A stretch of DNA of 37,779 nt from an uncultured Oscillospiraceae bacterium (GTDB taxonomy: Bacteria > Bacillota > Clostridia > Oscillospirales > Oscillospiraceae). The stretch covers positions 1 through 37,779 of the forward strand of contig CANQBA010000040.1 in the NCBI GenBank assembly GCA_947589545.1. The letters run 5' to 3'. Positions 24,701 to 31,360 of the stretch are shown piece by piece. The notes beneath the pieces are model-generated. The model saw only the letters and a program-made list of their open reading frames with translations, was not told where the DNA came from and ran no database searches. The translations under genes and the position numbers were made by a program. The first letter of the stretch is position 1. Every line of letters begins with the position of its first letter.

Positions 24701-25078
24701 ATAGCCTACAGAGAGATAAGCGATGAGATGGGGGCTTGTCTTATTGATGACGAGTATTTCTTAAATAATAAATGTTATATTATAACAGGTAATATAGATC
24801 TCAAACCCCTTGTTGCTTATCTTAATTCAAATTTGTTCACGCAGATTGTTCTACAAATGGTGAACACAACTGGTGGCAAGGGTGCAGATTTTATTGACAA
24901 GTTACACGCCCCAAATCTTACAGCTAATCAAGTCAATAAGCTTAGCACACTCGTTGAACAAATGCAGGTATGTCAATCAAACGTTCTGGATGAACAAATC
25001 GATCAAATAATCTACGAGGCTTTCAATTTATCTTTGGATGAAATTGATTCCCTTAACAAGAGAAAGCGTTCTCAATAA
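21734..25078 (+). CDS. Eco57I-like adenine methyltransferase with invertible C-terminus
   Basis: 1114 residues. An N-terminal domain (about 1-170, containing VDVLAVCVQNGSKLEHARTM) and a helical region precede the methylase core: GAFYTPREIVHFM, AdoMet motif VLDPAIGSGAFPVG (about 514-527), YGVDIEDSAVEIAKLRFWLS, and catalytic IGNPPYVQLQKM (about 685-696). From about residue 810 the TaqI-like target-recognition half follows (TGCNDAFII, ILRGRDIKRYG, YWWELRSCAY). No PD-(D/E)XK motif was seen, so cleavage presumably needs the PLD-helicase. From Met818 on the sequence can be replaced by the 299-residue copy lying inverted downstream (25053-25952). The architecture resembles BREX PglX, but no other BREX gene is present. 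Confidence 0.88.
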   Translation: MNIDAAKNLVTKVLKNAYDEENFRELVRNLFDNYTPLQEHPVSGAYIWDSFKEHIISYKRLAKYETNGQTVDVLAVCVQNGSKLEHARTMLRNFISKYLNAGRGGKLRDAALVAFYAPDSTDWRLSLVKMDYNYDVNKQKIENVFTPARRYSFLVGTNEQVHTACKQFLDVLVTGGNPTLHELEKIFSIETVSNEFFEKYKELFLRLTESIDEIRKKNSGINIDFELNNISTQLFCKKLLGQIVFLYFLQKKGWLGVDKDKLWGTGNKQFLRSLFDKAAADGKNYFDEYLEHLFYEALATKRPDSYFERLGCRIPFLNGGLFEPIQGYKWDEYNIMIPNDIFSNSNPTKEGDIGDGILDVFDRYNFTVREDEMLEKEVAVDPEMLGKVFENLLEVNDRKSKGAFYTPREIVHFMCQESLINYLYNKVNCVQKELAQDQQPSFCVFPKQQLTLAEDICEERVSKQALSDFIRYGDIFREHERASGKNNTGTYEHKIAPEIKKYAEEIDQALADVLVLDPAIGSGAFPVGMMNEIVRARLNLLEYGYICCEGDIRNSYTYKRHAIERSLYGVDIEDSAVEIAKLRFWLSLIVDEYEPKSINPLPNLDYKIRCANSLLRIQGSLFNAQDIVDLERWKDEFVQESDGRKKKGLKTKIDDGLSKLAKDGEFDYNIFFSEVFRSNAGFDIVIGNPPYVQLQKMKNDIIKRGVHAGKSFQDLYREQNFKTYEATGDIYCLFYEKGLSLLRNRGVLCYITSRTWMKSNFGEPLRDLFVKHNPLLLVDLGAGVFTTATVDTNILLVEKKGYEGKTLSCDYKDRSQDMSVYIQQYGSELSFTSDAWAILNLLELSIKSKIEKYGTPLRDWDISINYGIKTGCNDAFIIDGAKRAELIAADPKSDEIIRPILRGRDIKRYGYDFADLWLINIECGSTNANRSTLEPEEYIKTSYPAIYEHFIDIANRPTRGKGLKGRDDMGDYWWELRSCAYTNDFSKQKIAYREISDEMGACLIDDEYFLNNKCYIITGNIDLKPLVAYLNSNLFTQIVLQMVNTTGGKGADFIDKLHAPNLTANQVNKLSTLVEQMQVCQSNVLDEQIDQIIYEAFNLSLDEIDSLNKRKRSQ
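24183..24194 (+). repeat. 12-bp invertase-site candidate, left
   Basis: ATATGAGCGTTT within the methylase gene, spanning codons for Met-Ser-Val (residues 818-820). Its exact reverse complement is at 25943-25954, at the start codon of the silent cassette. Both pairs of repeats (12 bp and 328 bp) have the same midpoint, about 25068.5. Confidence 0.65.
24380..24707 (+). repeat. 328-bp perfect inverted repeat, left arm
   Basis: Read by eye, this segment is base-for-base the reverse complement of 25430-25757. It encodes the conserved middle of the recognition half (from RAELIAADPKSDEI to NDFSKQKIA). Identity stops sharply at both ends, where the two alternatives diverge. Exact identity over 328 bp implies ongoing exchange between the arms. 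Confidence 0.9.
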
Positions 25079-25952
25079 ATGCGATTTCCTCTTCTGTTAG
25101 GTGGTAGGCTTTGTATACAATCTGATCAATTTTAGGTATATAACTTTGGTCATTGTTTTCTATAATCTGGCTTATATAGTCCCTTAGAATTAAGTATAAT
25201 CCTTCATCAAATTCTGGTAAGCTTAACTGCTCGATGTTGTACTTGTAGTGTCTGTAAGCCCCGCCCGACCCAAGCTTTAGATCTTTGCTGTTAATCCAAA
25301 ATGTCAATAATTTTGAGTTTAGGAATGCCAAAAAGTATTCGGGGTGTTCGCAGGCAAAGAAATAATTTGTATCCAGCAAATACATATCTTTGTCTATTAG
25401 TGAATAGTATGTTTCGCCAACACTTGCCCAGGCTATTTTTTGTTTAGAAAAATCGTTCGTATATGCACAACTACGCAACTCCCACCAGTAATCCCCCATA
25501 TCATCACGACCTTTAAGACCTTTACCCCTAGTTGGTCTATTTGCAATATCAATAAAATGTTCGTATATTGCAGGATATGAAGTCTTGATATATTCTTCTG
25601 GTTCTAAGGTGCTACGATTGGCATTTGTTGAACCGCATTCAATATTGATCAACCATAAATCTGCAAAATCATATCCATATCTTTTGATATCCCTGCCACG
25701 CAAAATCGGTCGTATAATCTCGTCAGATTTTGGGTCCGCTGCAATCAGTTCTGCTCGCTTGGCCCCGTCAATTATGAACGCCTCATTGCAGCCAGTAAGG
25801 ACACCACGATAGATATTTATCCCCCATTCTTTTAATGGTGTGCCATATTTTTCAATTTTATCTTTTATAGACTGTTCCACGGTATCTAAAATTGCCCAGG
25901 AGTCCTTTGTAAATTTTATTGGCACTGCATGGTGACTAGTAAAAACGCTCAT
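25053..25952 (-). CDS. Silent alternative C-terminus of the methylase
   Basis: A 299-codon frame, opposite to the methylase and overlapping its last 26 bp. It has no methylase motif. It is a second version of the recognition half, from MSVFTSHHAVPIKFTKDSWA through TGCNEAFIIDG, the shared ILRGRDIKRYG block and a different distal part (WASVGETYYSLIDKDMYLLD, LKLGSGGAYRHYKYNIEQLS). It has no plausible ribosome-binding site and begins exactly at the 12-bp repeat. Inversion there would join it in frame after residue 817, giving 1116 residues. The active version has 297 residues after that point. Best read as a silent cassette. Confidence 0.85.
   Translation of the reverse strand: MSVFTSHHAVPIKFTKDSWAILDTVEQSIKDKIEKYGTPLKEWGINIYRGVLTGCNEAFIIDGAKRAELIAADPKSDEIIRPILRGRDIKRYGYDFADLWLINIECGSTNANRSTLEPEEYIKTSYPAIYEHFIDIANRPTRGKGLKGRDDMGDYWWELRSCAYTNDFSKQKIAWASVGETYYSLIDKDMYLLDTNYFFACEHPEYFLAFLNSKLLTFWINSKDLKLGSGGAYRHYKYNIEQLSLPEFDEGLYLILRDYISQIIENNDQSYIPKIDQIVYKAYHLTEEEIAFIENAFSC
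25430..25757 (-). repeat. 328-bp perfect inverted repeat, right arm
   Basis: Reverse complement of 24380-24707, inside the silent cassette. Confidence 0.9.
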
Positions 25953-25954
25953 AT
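25943..25954 (-). repeat. 12-bp invertase-site candidate, right
   Basis: AAACGCTCATAT on the plus strand, the exact inverse of 24183-24194. It overlaps the cassette's start codon and lies 58 bp before the invertase gene, the usual place for one site of an invertible segment. Confidence 0.65.
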
Positions 25955-26012
25955 ACCGTATCCAATTTTTGTTTATAAAATGTAAGGGCTGTATGAAACA
26001 AAGGAGTCAGTA

Positions 26013-26612
26013 ATGATATACGGCTATATTCGGGTCAGTACCGATAAACAAACTACTGAAAACCAGCGTTTTGAAATCAGTCAATACGTGGATAAAAACA
26101 ACCTGGTTATTGACCAGTGGATCAATGAAACAATCAGTGCGACAAAAGCACTTAGCAAACGTCAACTGGGAAAACTGTTAAAGCGGCTCGAGAAAGGCGA
26201 TATACTAATTGCCTCGGAACTATCCAGGCTTGGTCGTAACCTGCTGCAGGTGATGAGTATTCTTCATTTATGCATGGATAAGGATGTCCAGGTCTGGACC
26301 ATTAAGGACGGTTACCGTCTGGGGGCCGACATCCAATCCAAGGTTCTGGCATTTGCTTTCGGCTTGTCTGCCGAGATTGAGCGTAATCTGATAAGCCAAC
26401 GTACCAAGGAAGCTTTGATGCGTATGAAGGCTGAAGGCAGGATTCTTGGTCGTCCAGTTGGTCGCAAAAATACATATGTCAAACTTAGCGGCAAAGAGAC
26501 CTTGGTTAGGGAATTGCTTAACAATAACATCTCAAAGAGTGGTATTGCTCGTATCACTGGTGTTCACAGGATAACCGTTTCAAAGTTTATTCGTGAGCGT
26601 GTGTCCATTTGA
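26013..26612 (+). CDS. Serine DNA invertase (Hin/Mpi-type)
   Basis: A 199-residue small serine recombinase. The resolvase domain starts IYGYIRVSTDKQTTENQR (catalytic Ser9) and continues with LIASELSRLGRNLLQVM, carrying the conserved Arg residues, then AFGLSAEIERNLISQRTKEAL (helix E). It ends with GRPVGRKN and a Hin-type HTH (ISKSGIARITGVHRITVSKF, about 175-194). The size matches inversion enzymes, not transposon resolvases with large C-termini. AAAGGAG lies seven bases before the ATG. Position beside an inverted duplicate of the methylase end makes this cassette its obvious substrate. Confidence 0.9.
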   Translation: MIYGYIRVSTDKQTTENQRFEISQYVDKNNLVIDQWINETISATKALSKRQLGKLLKRLEKGDILIASELSRLGRNLLQVMSILHLCMDKDVQVWTIKDGYRLGADIQSKVLAFAFGLSAEIERNLISQRTKEALMRMKAEGRILGRPVGRKNTYVKLSGKETLVRELLNNNISKSGIARITGVHRITVSKFIRERVSI

Positions 26613-26692
26613 TATGGTTCATCTGCGATTTTTTAGGGGGGGGATTAGCGGTAATTCAAATGGACGGCTTAGGTCGTCTTTTTCTTTTTTGC

Positions 26693-26716
26693 ACCACCCC
26701 TTTGTGGGTGGTTTTT
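26693..26716 (+). terminator. Intrinsic terminator after the invertase
   Basis: ACCACCC pairs with GGGTGGT around CCTTTGT-like loop bases, followed by TTTTTCTTT. It lies 80 bp after the invertase stop codon and ends the phase-variable block. Confidence 0.8.
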
Positions 26717-27073
26717 CTTTAGGTCATTTTGTGTAAATCTGGATATAGTTCCAAATGGGTATGGTTTAGACTGGTCTGTATTTTACACAGCCGCTACACA
26801 GCAATCAAAAAAACGGCTATTTTTTACATTTTTTAATTCGCTAGAACACGCAGAAATATGCGAAAAAATTGAAATTTTACATCCCTCTGAATCGCAGGTG
26901 CTGTTAAAACCTGTATATTACGATATTTTTACACACAAAACCAACCACTAAATAAGATTTTGTCCAAAAGTAGTAATTTTTGGGTGTTTTCTAGAACCCG
27001 CAGAAATTCGGCGATTTTTTGAACTAACTTTCGTTGCACCTTATATATAGGGGGCAAAGGTCTTTTTTTGACC
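26717..27073. other. Intergenic region upstream of the ParB-methylase gene
   Basis: No gene is supported in these 357 bp. A direct repeat beginning CTAGAACnCGCAGAAAT occurs at 26841-26873 and 26991-27023, both copies ending TTGAA. TTTTACA occurs four times between about 26780 and 26935. Promoter, packaging site or replication-type repeats are all possible; nothing decides between them. Confidence 0.5.
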
Positions 27074-27137
27074 GCCTCCTGAAGAAGAAAAAATGGCAAC
27101 GGGATAGCCATAAAAATATCCCCTAAAACAAGGAGGC
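27074..27137 (+). promoter_or_regulatory. Leader able to sequester the ParB-methylase ribosome-binding site
   Basis: GCCTCCT (27074-27080) is the exact complement of AGGAGGC (27131-27137), the ribosome-binding site of the gene starting at 27142. Between them ATGGC/GCCAT and GGGATA/TATCCC can form competing inner stems. A translational switch is plausible. Confidence 0.45.
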
Positions 27138-27141
27138 AAAT

Positions 27142-28404
27142 ATGCCAAATTTACAAGTTGAAAATATAGACGTTCAAAAATTGAAAATTCATGACAAGAA
27201 TCCAAAACAACACAGCAAGAAACAAATCGGTCAAATAGCACAATCTATCAAGGAGTTCGGATTTGTGTCGCCAATATTGGCAGATGAACAACTCGAAATC
27301 ATTGCCGGTCATGGGCGGTTAGCTGCCGCAAAGATGTTAGGTTTTACACAGGTACCTGTGATAATTTTGTCGCATTTAACAGCACAACAAAAAATCGCGT
27401 ATGCCATAGCTGATAATAAACTTACCGAGTTGGGAACTTGGAATATGGAACTGTTGCAAGATGAGTTTCAATTATTAATGGCGCAAGATTTGGACTTTGA
27501 TATGACGGTAACAGGCTTTGAAACTGGCGATATCGACCTTATTGTCAATCCGGCAAACAAAAACATTGATACAAAAGCGGATACACTACCCGAACTAAAT
27601 GACGCAGATAAGGTATGCCAGAGTGGAGATATTTGGCAACTGGGGCATCACCGCCTTGTTTGTGGTAATTCACTCCATAGATGCACTTATAATTCGTTAT
27701 TTGGCGACAATAAAGCGCAACTTGTCATAGCCGACAGCCCATACAATGTAAAAATAAGCGAAATCGGTTCTATGGGACGTATAAAGCATGATGATTTTCA
27801 AATGGCTTGTGGAGAAATGTCATCCGATGAGTTTGTACAATTTTTAATGTCTGTTATGGAATTAACCAAAGACTATTCCAATGATGGTTCTTTACATTAT
27901 TACTGGATTGACTGGAAACATGTCCGAGAGATGACCAACGCGGGTTCCCAGGTTTATACAGAATTAAAAAATATCTGTATTTGGAACAAATTAACTGGTG
28001 GAATGGGATCTTTATACAGATCACAACATGAAATGTGTTGTGTATTCAAGAAAGGCACAATTGCACATGTAAATAATATAGAACTTGGAAAACACGGCCG
28101 TTACAGAACCAATGTTTGGGATTTTCCAGGGGCCAATCATTGTGCAGAAGGTCGTGAAACCCTTAAAAGCCACCCCACACCCAAACCAGTACAATTAACA
28201 AAAGACATTATCTTAGACGTTACAAAACGTGGCGATATTGTGTTTGATCCTTTTTTAGGTTCTGGCACAACCATATTGGCTGCAGAACAAGCAGGACGTA
28301 TTGGTTATGGAATAGAAATTGAACCCAGATATTGCGACTTAACAATAAAACGATTTGAAAAACTAACTGGTACAAAAGCTACAAAAATAGGAGAAATAAA
28401 ATGA
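27142..28404 (+). CDS. ParB-like nuclease domain fused to adenine methyltransferase
   Basis: 420 residues. The N-terminal part (about 1-130) is a ParB/Srx-like domain: KIHDKNPKQHSKKQIGQIA, FVSPILAD, IAGHGRLAAAKMLG and AYAIADNKLTELGTW. The C-terminal part (about 150-415) is a beta-type methylase with DSPYNVKI as the DPPY-class catalytic motif (Ser for the first Pro) and DPFLGSGTTILAAEQAGR as the AdoMet motif. This fusion is typical of alphaproteobacterial prophages, where it lies next to terminase and modifies phage DNA; chromosome partition is unlikely. A strong AAGGAGG site precedes the ATG. It overlaps the next gene by 4 bp. Confidence 0.9.
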   Translation: MPNLQVENIDVQKLKIHDKNPKQHSKKQIGQIAQSIKEFGFVSPILADEQLEIIAGHGRLAAAKMLGFTQVPVIILSHLTAQQKIAYAIADNKLTELGTWNMELLQDEFQLLMAQDLDFDMTVTGFETGDIDLIVNPANKNIDTKADTLPELNDADKVCQSGDIWQLGHHRLVCGNSLHRCTYNSLFGDNKAQLVIADSPYNVKISEIGSMGRIKHDDFQMACGEMSSDEFVQFLMSVMELTKDYSNDGSLHYYWIDWKHVREMTNAGSQVYTELKNICIWNKLTGGMGSLYRSQHEMCCVFKKGTIAHVNNIELGKHGRYRTNVWDFPGANHCAEGRETLKSHPTPKPVQLTKDIILDVTKRGDIVFDPFLGSGTTILAAEQAGRIGYGIEIEPRYCDLTIKRFEKLTGTKATKIGEIK

Positions 28405-28775
28405 CAGGATATTGTAATCCACCGATTGAAACGCGTTTTAAAAAAGGTCACAAACCTGTTTCTGGTGGGCGACCCCAAAATTCAAAAAATTGGTCAACAA
28501 TTGTTAACAAAGAGCTTAATGAATTAATAACAATAAAAGAAGGTGGAAATACAAAGAAAATAACCAAAAAGCTAGCTGTTTTGAAAAAGTTGTTACAGAA
28601 CGCACTTAATGGGAAATCGGCTGATATTAAAATGGCCTTGGAACTTGCCGATAAGATTGAGAACGATTTATCACGTACTCAATTTGATGATAATGAACAA
28701 AGTAAAATTGATTCAGAAATAATTGAAAATTACAGAAAATCAATTTTACAAGAAAACAAAGAGGTTGAAATATGA
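28401..28775 (+). CDS. DUF5681 protein, possible small-terminase equivalent
   Basis: 124 residues. The first 45 match DUF5681: ETRFKKGHKPVSGGRPQNSK then NWSTIVNKELNELI; a helical region and an acidic C-terminus follow. DUF5681 proteins regularly lie directly upstream of phage large-terminase genes, the position of the small terminase, so a DNA-recognition role in packaging is plausible but unproven. ATGA overlaps join it to the methylase upstream and to terminase downstream (4 bp each), so the three are one transcription and translation unit. Confidence 0.8.
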   Translation: MTGYCNPPIETRFKKGHKPVSGGRPQNSKNWSTIVNKELNELITIKEGGNTKKITKKLAVLKKLLQNALNGKSADIKMALELADKIENDLSRTQFDDNEQSKIDSEIIENYRKSILQENKEVEI

Positions 28776-30205
28776 ATACCGATTTATCAACAGCTTTAAT
28801 AAGGCAAGATTTTTTCAGTTTCTTTCAACGTGCTTTTTATGAAACCAGTGGGGGACAATTTATTGTCCCCGCATGGTATTTTTACGTATTGTGTGATAAA
28901 TTAGAAAAGGTTGGACGTGGTGAAATAAAACGGCTTATTATAAATCTGCCACCAAGAAGTCTAAAATCACAACTTATCAATGTTGCTTTTACTGCGTGGA
29001 CTCTTGCGAAATCACCGAAAAAGAAAATTATAAGTGTTTCTTATTCTGCGGAGCTAGCAGATGAATTTGCACGTGATACGAAACGTATCATGACATCAGA
29101 TTGGTATAAAACGTTATTTCCAAAAAGCCAGATTGCAAATGAGCAATCATCGGCTACAGATTTTAAGACGCATTCCCATGGTGGGCGATTTACAACATCT
29201 GTTGACGGAACTATAACGGGGCGCGGGGGTAATTTGATTGTTATTGACGATCCTATCAATACATCAAATACAACCAGTGAAACTACATTAAACAAAGTCA
29301 ACGAATGGTATAAAAAGACATTGTTAAGTCGTTTGGATAATCAAGAAACCGACAGTATCGTCTTAATGATGCAACGAGTTCACGAAAACGATTTAACCGG
29401 TTATTTATTAGAAAACGAACCAAACAAATGGGACGTTATAAAAATACCACAAATTGCCATAGAAAACGAAACATGGATTGTTGGTAATAAGACTTTTATT
29501 CGTGCCAAGGGGCAAGTTCTAAACCCTAGTTATACTGGTTTAGAAAAGTCTCTTGAATTGAAACAAAGTTTAGGTTCATATGTTTGGGAATCTCAATATC
29601 AACAAAATCCAATAGCAGTTGAAAGCGGTATAATTAAACCAGAATGGCTACACTACGAAGATCAAACAACTTTTGATAGAAATGATGTACGAGAAGTGTA
29701 TTTAAGTTGGGATACCGCAAGCAAAACAGGGGCAGATAATGCATATTCTGCATGTGTGGTTATTGTCATGACCAGAGATAGAAAATTACATCTCGTAGAG
29801 GTGTATCGTGATAAATGGGAAATACCGGATTTAATCAAAGAAACTAAAGATATTTACAATCAATGGGCAAGCAATCTTGGCAATCGAGGACGAATAACTT
29901 TGTTGGTGGAAGAAGCCGCAAGTGGTGTCGCATTAAATCAGTTCTTGGCAGCAGAATATAACAATGGTGGTTCTTATTTTAATACAGTAGCTATAAAACC
30001 ACATGGCGATAAAGCATCTAGATTGATAAATAGTAGTGTTGTCATAGAAAGCGGACGTTTGTTGTTTCCAGCAGAATCACGTAATTTGAATTGGTGGCCT
30101 GAATTCAAGAAAGAATTATTGGGTTTCCCGGGAACAAAATATAAGGATCAGGTTGATGCACTAAGCCAAGTGATAAGGTATATATTGGATGAAGAATCTC
30201 AATAA
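28772..30205 (+). CDS. Phage large terminase subunit (TerL)
   Basis: 477 residues with a complete packaging motor. The ATPase has a Walker A variant LPPRSLKSQ (59-67) and Walker B LIVIDDP (155-161), plus MMQRVHENDLTG as the coupling region. The RNase H-like nuclease has SWDTASKTGADNA (Asp314), VEEAASGV (about 379) and DQVDALSQ (about 459), the three acidic metal ligands. Length is normal and no frameshift is seen. Oddly, no portal, protease or capsid gene follows; the next gene is convergent and unrelated. Either a prophage remnant or a packaging module kept by a satellite-type element. Confidence 0.93.
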   Translation: MNTDLSTALIRQDFFSFFQRAFYETSGGQFIVPAWYFYVLCDKLEKVGRGEIKRLIINLPPRSLKSQLINVAFTAWTLAKSPKKKIISVSYSAELADEFARDTKRIMTSDWYKTLFPKSQIANEQSSATDFKTHSHGGRFTTSVDGTITGRGGNLIVIDDPINTSNTTSETTLNKVNEWYKKTLLSRLDNQETDSIVLMMQRVHENDLTGYLLENEPNKWDVIKIPQIAIENETWIVGNKTFIRAKGQVLNPSYTGLEKSLELKQSLGSYVWESQYQQNPIAVESGIIKPEWLHYEDQTTFDRNDVREVYLSWDTASKTGADNAYSACVVIVMTRDRKLHLVEVYRDKWEIPDLIKETKDIYNQWASNLGNRGRITLLVEEAASGVALNQFLAAEYNNGGSYFNTVAIKPHGDKASRLINSSVVIESGRLLFPAESRNLNWWPEFKKELLGFPGTKYKDQVDALSQVIRYILDEESQ

Positions 30206-30987
30206 TCGCCTTTTTCAAACTTGTCGATAATTGTTAACAAATCATCTGGAACGTATTTGCGGGCGGTTTCTATCATTTCTTTTGGAATGCCATAGTAAGC
30301 CCCCGCAACCGCCCCAGTAATTGCACCTATTGTGTCAGAATCACCACCAATAGATATCGCATTGCGTATTGCGTCTTCAAACGACGTTGATTCTATGAAA
30401 CATTGCAAGGCCTGTGGAACTGTTCCCTGACACGAACCATCCCAACTATAATTTGCTTGTAATTCAGCCACAGACGAACACCAATCGTAATAATTGTCAG
30501 TAATGTATTTTGCGATTTCATTTTTATCTTTACCCATACGTGCCAGATATACACATACGGCGGTTGCTTCGGCGCCTTTGATACCTTCTATATGATCGTG
30601 ACTCACCGATGTCACCATATATGACAGACGTTTAACTTCCGGGATACTGTTGCCAATCCAACCAACCGCAGATATACGCATTGCGGCACCATTACCCCAA
30701 CTGTTATACGGCTCAGATTCTTTATTAAAAAGCCATTTCGCAAAACCAAACCCATATCCCATGTTGGGATGTTTAAAACCAATTTGTCTCATGGATTGAA
30801 TTGTTAGTTGTTGCAAGTCGCCACCATCATGTTTCCATTTCATCAAAGCATCGGCAATGGCAATCGTCATACAAGAATCATCCGTAATATAACCATTCAT
30901 AGGAAAGAATGGGAATTTCTTTGTTTTTATGTTAGAGAACTCATAAATAGAACCCACTATATCACCAATAATCGCACCCCAAAGCAT
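30199..30987 (-). CDS. ADP-ribosylglycohydrolase (DraG-like)
   Basis: 262 residues of the ADP-ribosylglycohydrolase fold: GAIIGDIVGSIYEF at the N-terminus, the metal motif TDDS (about 35-38), GNGAAMRISAVGW, and the C-terminal GGDSDTIGAITGAVAGA (about 214-230). These Asp residues bind two divalent metals and remove ADP-ribose from proteins or nucleic acid. The ATG at 30987 has AAAGGA six bases upstream; the ATG two codons earlier would be directly on that site. It converges on terminase with a 7-bp overlap. As cargo it might reverse ADP-ribosylation used in defence, which is inference only. Confidence 0.9.
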   Translation of the reverse strand: MLWGAIIGDIVGSIYEFSNIKTKKFPFFPMNGYITDDSCMTIAIADALMKWKHDGGDLQQLTIQSMRQIGFKHPNMGYGFGFAKWLFNKESEPYNSWGNGAAMRISAVGWIGNSIPEVKRLSYMVTSVSHDHIEGIKGAEATAVCVYLARMGKDKNEIAKYITDNYYDWCSSVAELQANYSWDGSCQGTVPQALQCFIESTSFEDAIRNAISIGGDSDTIGAITGAVAGAYYGIPKEMIETARKYVPDDLLTIIDKFEKGDY

Positions 30988-30997
30988 AGTCATTCCT

Positions 30998-31360
30998 TTA
31001 CAAACAAACTCTTTCGTTCAAATCGTTTATAAATCCAGATATTGCCTGTCTGCATTTTTCCGACATATCCTGTTTATAAGTATAATATAAAAATACAGGA
31101 TGGCTTACTTCTTGTCTATTATAAATTTTGGTGTTCGCACAAATGCGACGTGTCATATCGTATTTATCCGATGCAAGACCAATCACATCATTACTAAAAT
31201 GATCGAACCATAAAATGCTACCTTTATCAGCTTTAGCACATTCAGGAAAATCTTGAAACGATGATTTTTCTACTATTGGTTCTTCTGGTTGGTTTACAGA
31301 ACTTTGTTCATTAGCAATTTGGCAACCACACAACAATAAACATAATAACAGTTTTTTCAT
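30998..31360 (-). CDS. Putative small lipoprotein
   Basis: 120 residues. The N-terminus is a lipoprotein signal: MKKLLLCLLLCGC with the lipobox ending at Cys13 (LLCGC), followed by a Ser/Glu/Pro-rich linker. The mature domain contains four further cysteines (PECAKAD, RRICANT, SEKCRQ and the C-terminal VCL), which could form two disulfides in the periplasm. No family recognised. It directly follows the 31361-31885 gene and precedes the glycohydrolase gene by about 10 bp, so the three may form a leftward operon. Confidence 0.65.
   Translation of the reverse strand: MKKLLLCLLLCGCQIANEQSSVNQPEEPIVEKSSFQDFPECAKADKGSILWFDHFSNDVIGLASDKYDMTRRICANTKIYNRQEVSHPVFLYYTYKQDMSEKCRQAISGFINDLNERVCL

Noticed and set aside
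21734-25078. PglX of a BREX system.
   Set aside because: Similar methylase architecture, but no PglZ, BrxC, BrxA, BrxB or BrxL gene; the partner is a PLD-SNF2 helicase.
26013-26612. Serine recombinase as a Tn3-type resolvase.
   Set aside because: No transposase or res site nearby; the Hin-type HTH and adjacent inverted cassette fit an invertase better.
27142-28404. ParB domain taken as a chromosome or plasmid partition protein.
   Set aside because: It is fused to a methylase, next to terminase, with no ParA and no centromere-like sites.
29110-31350. The string QIANEQSS occurs in both the terminase and the lipoprotein, suggesting a duplicated segment.
   Set aside because: The underlying codons differ at several positions and the flanks are unrelated, so it is chance similarity.
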